Shown here in pieces: positions 59,063 to 64,000 of a DNA stretch of 64,000 nt. Under the pieces are notes generated by a model that saw only the letters and a list, made by a program, of their open reading frames with translations, had not been told where the DNA came from and made no database searches. Made by a program: the position numbers and the translations under genes. Location: positions 124,001 through 188,000 of the forward strand of contig NZ_AUIW01000004.1 of the NCBI RefSeq assembly GCF_000423905.1, written 5' to 3'. The stretch is from Thermus antranikianii DSM 12462 (GTDB taxonomy: Bacteria; Deinococcota; Deinococci; Deinococcales; Thermaceae). Every line of letters starts with the position of its first letter. Within the stretch, counting starts at the first letter, position 1.

Positions 59063-59957
59063 CCCGAACCTCCAGATAGGCGGTGAGGGCGGCACCCAAG
59101 AGCCCGGCCTCCCCTCCCAAAAGAGCCCGGCGCAAGGGAGGAGCCTCCCAACCTGCCAGGTAGTGGCGGTAGGCTTCCTCCAAGGCTTCCCAGTAGGCCT
59201 GGGGGGCGTTTAGGGCAAGCCCCCCGCCCACCACCACCACCCCGGGGTCGAAAGCCTTGACCAGGCTGGCCAGGCCCATGCCCACATAGCGGGCTGCCTG
59301 GAAGAGGATGCGCCGGGCCCTGGGCTCGCCTTCCTGGAAGAGCTGGAAGAGCTCCTTGGTATCCACCTTGCGGTGGTAGGCGTAGGAGGCTTCCCGCTCC
59401 AGGGCCCTGCCCGCCGCCAGGGCCTCGAGGCATCCCTCCAGCCCGCAGCCGCACACCGGCCCCCCGGGAAGCAGGGTGATGTGGCCGAGCTCCCCTCCCT
59501 GCCCTCTTTCTCCCCTTAAGACCCGCCCCCCCAGGACCACCCCACCCCCGATCCCGGTGGATACCGTGAGGAAGAGGGAGCTACCCTCTCCCCTTGCCGC
59601 CCCCAGGTGGTGCTCGGCCAGGGCGGCGGCGTTGGCGTCGTTTTCCAGATGGACGGGCCTTTTGGTGGCCTCCTCCAGAAGGCGGCGGATGGGGAAGTTC
59701 ACGAGGCCCCGGATGTTGGGGGTGAAGCGGATCACCCCCTCCTTGAAGTCCAGGGGCCCCGGGGTGCCCAGGCCGATGGCCACACCCTCCACCCCAGCCT
59801 CCGCCTCCGCTTTCCTGGTGGCCTCGGCCAGGGCCTGCACCACCGCCATCCCACCTTCCCCGGGGGTGGGGAGGACCACCTTGGAAAGAAGCCTCGTGCC
59901 GTCAAAGACCCCGGCGGCGATCTTGGTGCCCCCTAGGTCCAGACCCACCACGGTCAT
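59049..59957 (-). CDS. ROK-family glucokinase
   Basis: 302 residues. VVGLDLGGTKIAAGVFDGT binds phosphate, EGVAIGLGTPGPLDF and LENDANAAALAEHHLG hold the catalytic Asp, STGIGGGVVLGGRVLRGERGQGGELGH (key: TGIGGGVV, GELGH) and the zinc motif CGCGLEGCLE are ROK hallmarks. Thermus glucokinase of this type phosphorylates glucose with ATP. GGAGGAG precedes ATG. It overlaps its neighbours on both sides. Confidence 0.92.
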   Translation of the reverse strand: MTVVGLDLGGTKIAAGVFDGTRLLSKVVLPTPGEGGMAVVQALAEATRKAEAEAGVEGVAIGLGTPGPLDFKEGVIRFTPNIRGLVNFPIRRLLEEATKRPVHLENDANAAALAEHHLGAARGEGSSLFLTVSTGIGGGVVLGGRVLRGERGQGGELGHITLLPGGPVCGCGLEGCLEALAAGRALEREASYAYHRKVDTKELFQLFQEGEPRARRILFQAARYVGMGLASLVKAFDPGVVVVGGGLALNAPQAYWEALEEAYRHYLAGWEAPPLRRALLGGEAGLLGAALTAYLEVRDGGG

Positions 59958-60190
59958 GGGATCTCCTCCTCCAGCGTGGCTTCTGCTTCCCCCAGAAGGG
60001 CCTCGGGCACAAAGAGGTTCACGTCTCCCATGTAGGTGCCCAAGGCCGCCTCGGGCAGGCCGGGAAAAGGAGTTTCCAGGATGACGGGGATGCCCCTGGC
60101 CTCGAGCCTTGCCTTCACTCCCTCGGCCACGGGCCGGGGGGCGGTGAGGAGCTTCCTGTAGGGGGTGCCGGCGATCAAGCGGCGTTCCAT
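59954..60190 (-). CDS. DUF2007-like small protein
   Basis: 78 residues. VAEGVKARLEARGIPVILET, then GDVNLFVPEALLGEAEATLEEE fits the DUF2007 pattern (putative signal-transducing, ferredoxin-like fold). GGAGG lies 4 bases before ATG 60190, inside the M20 gene. Stop overlaps the ROK start (ATGA). The family match is modest; the gene itself is well supported by context. Confidence 0.65.
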   Translation of the reverse strand: MERRLIAGTPYRKLLTAPRPVAEGVKARLEARGIPVILETPFPGLPEAALGTYMGDVNLFVPEALLGEAEATLEEEIP

Positions 60191-61245
60191 AAAGCCTCCA
60201 CCAGGCGCACGTAGTCCTGGGCGGCCCCCTCCACCTCGGCCAAGGGAATATGCTCCCTGGGGGTGTGGGCTAAGGAGGGATCCCCCGGGCCGTAGCCCAA
60301 GACGGGAGCCTTGGTGCCCAGATAGGGGGCGTCGGTGGTGAAGGGCCAAAGGCCCGCCCCCTCCTGGTCCAGGGCCTTAAGGGCCGCAAGGAGCAAGGGG
60401 TGGTCCTCCGGCAAGCGGTAGGGAGGCCAGAGGGCGGGGATGACGAGGCGCACCTCCCCCGAGGCCCGCTCCTCCTCGGGAATGTAGACCGAGGCATCCC
60501 CCAGGGCCTTGAGCCTCTCCAAAAGAGCTTCTAGGTTGGCCTCGGGCTCGTAGCGCACATCCAGGTACAGGCGCACCACCCCGGGGGTCTGGTTCCGGGC
60601 CCCGGGGTAGGTGTCCACCCGGGTGGGGGTGAGCTTGAGGCCGGGGGGAAGGGGAAGCTCCTTTAGGGCCAGCAGGTACTCCCCGAGGCCGAAGAGGGGG
60701 TTTTCCGGGCCCGAGAGGGCAGCGTGGGCCTCCTCCCCTTCAAAGTCAACCCAGACCTCCGCTCGGCCCCGGTGGCCCCGCATGAGCCTTCTTCCCGAGG
60801 GCTCCCCCAGGATGAAGGCCAGAGGGGAAAGCCTTTCTGCGGCATGACGGCTTCCCAAGCCCCCCACCTCCTCCTGCACCGTGGCGAGGAAGCGCACCCG
60901 TCCCTTGAGGGGTTTTTGGGCGAGGGCCTCGAGGGCCAAGAGCATGGCCACCAAAGGCCCTTTCATGTCCACCGCCCCCCGGCCCCAGACGGCCTCCTGG
61001 GCCACGGTGCCCTGGGGGTAGGGCCAGTGCAGGGGATCCCCCACGGGCACCACGTCCAGGTGCCCGGTTAGCACCACCTCGGGTTCCTTCTCCCCCAGAA
61101 GGGCCTCCACGTTTCCCGCCTCGTCCAGGGTGGCCGTCAGGCCCATGCCCTTGAGGGCCTCCAGGAGAAGGGCCGCCACCTCCCCTTCCTGCCCGGGGAG
61201 GCTTTCCGCCTGGAGGAGGCGGGAAAGAAGCCGGATCCAGTCCAC
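60175..61245 (-). CDS. M20-family metallopeptidase/deacetylase (ArgE/DapE/LysK type)
   Basis: 356 residues. VVLTGHLDVVPVGDPLHW and WGRGAVDMKGPLVAM give two metal ligands, ATVQEEVGGLGSRHAAERL the Glu-Glu pair, and LGYGPGDPSLAHTPREHIP the last His. The dimerisation domain lies at about 165-270. Candidates are acetyl-ornithine or LysW-lysine hydrolase or a dipeptidase; the sequence alone does not decide. GTG 61245 follows TAGGAT plus 6 bases; that box is formed by the end of rlmB. Confidence 0.87.
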   Translation of the reverse strand: MDWIRLLSRLLQAESLPGQEGEVAALLLEALKGMGLTATLDEAGNVEALLGEKEPEVVLTGHLDVVPVGDPLHWPYPQGTVAQEAVWGRGAVDMKGPLVAMLLALEALAQKPLKGRVRFLATVQEEVGGLGSRHAAERLSPLAFILGEPSGRRLMRGHRGRAEVWVDFEGEEAHAALSGPENPLFGLGEYLLALKELPLPPGLKLTPTRVDTYPGARNQTPGVVRLYLDVRYEPEANLEALLERLKALGDASVYIPEEERASGEVRLVIPALWPPYRLPEDHPLLLAALKALDQEGAGLWPFTTDAPYLGTKAPVLGYGPGDPSLAHTPREHIPLAEVEGAAQDYVRLVEALWNAA

Positions 61246-61249
61246 GACC

Positions 61250-61966
61250 CTATCCTACACCCCGGCCCAGGGCTGCCATGTAGAGGGCTATCCCTAAGGC
61301 CACGGAGGCGTTCAGGGACTCGGCCTCCTCCCGGATGGGGATGCGGAAAAGCTCGTCGCAGCTTTCCCTTACCAACCGGCGCATACCTTCCCCTTCCGAG
61401 CCCACCACCAGGGCCAGGGGCCTTTGGAAGTCCAGCTCCTTGGGGGTTTTTCCCCCCCTTACATCCAGGCCGTACACCCAGAGCCCCCTTTTCTTGACCT
61501 CCTCGAGGGCCCGGGGAAGGTTTTTCACCTTCACCACAGGAAGCTTTAAGGCGGCCCCGGCGCTGGCCTTCAGGGCCAGGGGCGAAAGGGGGGCGCTTCG
61601 GCGCTCCTCGGACACCACCCCGTGGGCTCCCAGGGCCAGGGCGCTTCGGATCATGGCCCCGTAGTTCCTGGGGTCGGTGATGCCGTCCAGGAAGACCAGA
61701 AGGGGAAGCTCCTTGCGGGCTTCCGCCAGGGAGAAGGCTTCCTCCAGGGGGGCGTAGCGGGGTTCCTCTATCTCCGCGGCCAAGCCCTGGTGGTGGGTGG
61801 TTCTCAGGAGGGTGTCCAGCTCGATCCGGGGCACCAGGGTGTACTCCGCCCCCAGCCTCTCCAGCTCCCTTAAAAGCCAGGCCTCCACCCCCCGGGCCAC
61901 CAAAACCCGCCGCACCCGGCCCTCCTTCAGGGCCTCGAGGACCGGGTTCCTTCCGTAGATCCACAT
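61250..61966 (-). CDS. rlmB: 23S rRNA 2'-O-methyltransferase RlmB / TrmH family
   Basis: 238 residues. IYGRNPVLEALKEGRVRRVLVARG is the N-terminal substrate-binding start; VFLDGITDPRNYGAMIRSALALGAHGVV (key: DxxxDPxNxGAxxRxA) begins the SPOUT domain; LALVVGSEGEGMRRLV and IPIREEAESLNASVALGIALY form the knot. It probably methylates G2251 of 23S rRNA. Leaderless: TAAACT, 6 bases, ATG. Confidence 0.92.
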   Translation of the reverse strand: MWIYGRNPVLEALKEGRVRRVLVARGVEAWLLRELERLGAEYTLVPRIELDTLLRTTHHQGLAAEIEEPRYAPLEEAFSLAEARKELPLLVFLDGITDPRNYGAMIRSALALGAHGVVSEERRSAPLSPLALKASAGAALKLPVVKVKNLPRALEEVKKRGLWVYGLDVRGGKTPKELDFQRPLALVVGSEGEGMRRLVRESCDELFRIPIREEAESLNASVALGIALYMAALGRGVG

Positions 61967-62012
61967 GGCCTGAGTTTACGACCCAGTATGATGAAAGCGA
62001 AGGAGGCGAGCC

Positions 62013-62447
62013 ATGTACAAAACCATCCTGATGCCCACGGACGGAAGCTCCTGTAGCTTCCAGGCCCTGGAGCACGGCCTTTCCCTGGCCAAGGCCTTGG
62101 GGGCCAAGGTTCACTTCCTCTACGTGCTGGAGAATCCCGCCCAGGCCATCTGGATTGCTCCCGAGAGCGTTCCTTATGGCCTTGAGCTTTTGGAGGACCT
62201 GAAAAAGGCGGGGGAGGAGGCTATTGCCAAGGCCTTGAGCCTGGCTCAAGAGAAGGGGGTGGAGGCCACGGGGGAGGTGAAGGAGGGGGTGCCGATACCC
62301 ACCATCGTGGAGGCGGCCAAGGGATTCGACCTCCTGGTCATGGGCACCCACGGGCGCACCGGGCTGGATAAGCTCCTTTTGGGCTCGGTGACCGAGGGGG
62401 TCTTGCACCGGGTGGGGATACCCGTTTTGGTGGTGCGGTGCCGTTAA
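62013..62447 (+). CDS. Universal stress protein (UspA family)
   Basis: 144 residues. MYKTILMPTDGSSCSFQAL binds nucleotide at the first strand; VMGTHGRTGLDKLLLGSV carries the ATP motif G-x2-G-x9-G-S. Thus an ATP-binding type of Usp. Ribosome site AAGGAGG 6 bases before ATG; TATGAT at 61987 could be its -10 box. Single gene, divergent from rlmB. Confidence 0.95.
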   Translation: MYKTILMPTDGSSCSFQALEHGLSLAKALGAKVHFLYVLENPAQAIWIAPESVPYGLELLEDLKKAGEEAIAKALSLAQEKGVEATGEVKEGVPIPTIVEAAKGFDLLVMGTHGRTGLDKLLLGSVTEGVLHRVGIPVLVVRCR

Positions 62448-62489
62448 ACCCCATCTCCTGCTAGGTAAGGGGGAGCCCTGGCTGTAGCG

Positions 62490-63005
62490 ATGCGGCTTAT
62501 TAGCGCGTTCGTTTCCTCGAGGGTGGCCCCCAGTGATCCCTTGTACTCCCGCCTGGTCCGCTACGGGGAGGTGATGGCCGAGGAGGGCTTTGGCCTGGCC
62601 TGTGGGGGCTACCAGGGAGGGATGGAGGCCTTAGCCCGGGGGGTGAAGGCCAAGAGGGGAATGGTGGTGGGGGTCACCGCCCCGGCCCTTTTCCCCGAGA
62701 GGCGGGGGCCCAACCCTTACGTGGACCTCGAGCTTCCGGCTGCCACCTTGCCCGAGCGCATCGGTAGGCTTTTGGACCTGGGGGCGGGGTACCTGGCCCT
62801 GCCGGGTGGGGTGGGCACCTTGGCCGAGCTCACCCTGGCCTGGAACCTCCTCTACCTGCGGCGGGGCTTGGGGCGGCCCTTGGCGGTGGACCCTTACTGG
62901 CTTTCCCTCCTCAAGGCCCACGGGGAGATCGCCCCGGAGGACCTGGCCCTTTTGCAGGTGGTGGCGGACGAGGGGGACTTGCGGGCGTTTTTGCGGAGCC
63001 TATGA
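62490..63005 (+). CDS. LOG-family (TIGR00730-like) Rossmann protein
   Basis: 171 residues. [26 protein letters not shown] and [19 protein letters not shown] (PGGxGTxxE) define the family, long mislabelled lysine decarboxylase; characterised members cleave nucleoside monophosphates to release the base. Lacks an obvious ribosome site. Overlaps the next gene by ATGA. Confidence 0.87.
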   Translation: MRLISAFVSSRVAPSDPLYSRLVRYGEVMAEEGFGLACGGYQGGMEALARGVKAKRGMVVGVTAPALFPERRGPNPYVDLELPAATLPERIGRLLDLGAGYLALPGGVGTLAELTLAWNLLYLRRGLGRPLAVDPYWLSLLKAHGEIAPEDLALLQVVADEGDLRAFLRSL

Positions 63006-63385
63006 GCGAAACCCTTGTGGTGTACGTGCCGGATCTGGGCCAGGGCGTGAGCTTCTACCAGGCTTTGGGGCTGGCCCTGGAGGAGCTGATCCCGGAACGG
63101 GAGGCCCTTCTGGCTCCCCTCGAGGGGCCCCTTCTCCTCCTGCGCCCTGGAAGCGGGGGGGTGGAGCAGGGGCCCAACCGCCCCCGGCCCGAGGGGCATG
63201 GCTTTGCCCGGGTGGGGGTGGAGGAAGGCCGCCTGGTGTTCTTCGTGGAGAACCTGGAGCACGAAAAGTTTCGCCTTTCCAAGTACGGCCTTCCCTTCCG
63301 CGAGGCAGGGGGACACCTCCTCCTCTTTGACCCGGGGGAGAACCCGGTCTTGGTGCGGGAGCTTCCCCCAGAGAAACATTCCTGA
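63002..63385 (+). CDS. VOC-like (glyoxalase/bleomycin resistance fold) protein
   Basis: 127 residues. [24 protein letters not shown] followed by [15 protein letters not shown] and, in the second half, [21 protein letters not shown] and [14 protein letters not shown] matches the two-module VOC layout. Metal-ligand positions are not clear, so activity is uncertain. Coupled to the LOG gene by ATGA. Confidence 0.75.
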   Translation: MSETLVVYVPDLGQGVSFYQALGLALEELIPEREALLAPLEGPLLLLRPGSGGVEQGPNRPRPEGHGFARVGVEEGRLVFFVENLEHEKFRLSKYGLPFREAGGHLLLFDPGENPVLVRELPPEKHS

Positions 63386-63398
63386 CCCGAGGAGATAC

Positions 63399-64000
63399 AT
63401 GAAGCTTTGGCTTTTGGATCTGGACGATACCCTTCTTGTGGACCACCGGGTGAGCGAGGAGGTCTTGGGCCGCTTGGGGCAGGAAGTAGGAGTGGAGGGA
63501 CTACCCCAGGCGGTGCGAAGAAAAGCAGAGGAGTTCTTCCGGCAGGCTCCCTTCTACCCCTGGGCCGAGCGCATCGGCCACTCGGCCCTGGAGGCTCTTT
63601 GGGCCCGCTACTCCACCCCGGGGCTGGAAACCCTGGCGGAGTGGGCCTGGCCCTTTCGGGAAAGGGTTTTCCAGGAGGCCCTTAGGGCGCTTGGCGGTCC
63701 TGTGGAGCGGGCCCGGGAGCTGGCGGAGGCCTTTTTCCGGGAAAGGCGCCGCTACCCCCTTTTCCCCGAGGTGCCGGAGTTTCTGGAGGCCCTTAGAGCC
63801 AGGGGGGCCATCCCGGTCCTCCTCACCAACGGCGTGCCCGACCTGCAGCGGGAGAAGCTCGCCGGGGCAGGCCTTGGGGAGGCCTTTTCCCTCACCTTGG
63901 TTTCCGGGGAAGTGGGGCTTGGCAAACCTGACCCCAGGCTCTTCCGCATGGCCCTTTGCGCCTTTGGCGTGGGCCCGGAGGAGGCGGTGATGGTGGGGGA
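63399..64000 (+). CDS. HAD-superfamily hydrolase, 3' truncated by the window
   Basis: About 200 codons are present and the frame is open at the window end. MKLWLLDLDDTLLVDHRVSE has the nucleophile motif DxDxT; IPVLLTNGVPDLQREKL is motif II; GEVGLGKPDPRLFRMAL motif III; VMVG at the end leads into motif IV. The helical cap between residues 20 and 110 marks a C1-cap phosphatase. GAGGAG lies 4-5 bases before ATG 63399. Confidence 0.92.
   Translation, partial: MKLWLLDLDDTLLVDHRVSEEVLGRLGQEVGVEGLPQAVRRKAEEFFRQAPFYPWAERIGHSALEALWARYSTPGLETLAEWAWPFRERVFQEALRALGGPVERARELAEAFFRERRRYPLFPEVPEFLEALRARGAIPVLLTNGVPDLQREKLAGAGLGEAFSLTLVSGEVGLGKPDPRLFRMALCAFGVGPEEAVMVG

Overview
The window is chromosomal DNA from a Thermus species (Deinococcota). 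The GC content is high and genes are packed with little spacing. Many proteins read as close relatives of characterised T. thermophilus proteins: aspartate aminotransferase, the Nudix hydrolase Ndx1, M29 aminopeptidase, the S-layer/porin protein SlpA, UvrB and LspA. No transposase, integrase, phage gene, rRNA operon or CRISPR array was seen. The first gene (leuS) and the last (a HAD hydrolase) are cut by the window edges.

Layout. 0-7.6 kb: end of leuS, a Clp1-type P-loop kinase, acyl-CoA dehydrogenase, rlmN with a Uma2-type nuclease, a fused MoaD-MoaE, hrcA, and the amtB-glnK ammonium pair. 7.6-11.5 kb: an AlbA/ATPase-type regulator divergent from amtB, trmL, a deacetylase-like gene and a GNAT enzyme. 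11.7-15.2 kb: two MNT/HEPN toxin-antitoxin-like pairs, an orphan Phd-like gene, a phosphatase relative that has lost its catalytic histidines, and a lipid kinase. 15.2-22.6 kb: aspC, lspA, rpmB, an M23-like protein, an AI-2E family permease, tgt-ispG and fabI. 22.6-24.4 kb: two back-to-back AbrB/PIN pairs around a small CxxC thioredoxin-fold gene. 24.4-29.8 kb: zapE, deoB, the c-di-AMP pair cdaA-cdaR, def and fmt. 29.8-36.8 kb: an unusual Ser/Pro-rich membrane protein with a roadblock-like partner, three tRNAs, trxB, DUF4127 and glmS. 36.8-43.1 kb: a glmS ribozyme leader, slpA, uvrB and an E2-like protein without catalytic residues. 43.1-54.3 kb: M29 peptidase, an ABC exporter, SRP RNA with two DnaA boxes, CaiB, an orphan MalG-type permease, rarA and phnDCE. 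54.3-64 kb: typA, DUF1028-ndx1-gammaCA-folE, rlmB-M20-ROK and a run of small enzymes.

Promoters stand out. About thirty genes that begin transcription units have a TANNNT box followed by only 6 or 7 bases and then ATG or GTG, the arrangement of leaderless mRNAs. Genes inside operons instead overlap by 1-26 bp or have GGAGG-type ribosome sites. At several divergent pairs one TANNNTA heptamer supplies the -10 box for both strands, and in several operons the next gene's -10 box is built into the last codons of the gene before it.

The most striking single element is the roughly 280-base leader of glmS. It carries the conserved core of the self-cleaving glmS ribozyme, including a compensatory change in one helix, followed by a 24-bp perfect palindrome next to the ribosome site. 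Translations were read directly from the sequence. Family calls rest on remembered motifs, without any database search.
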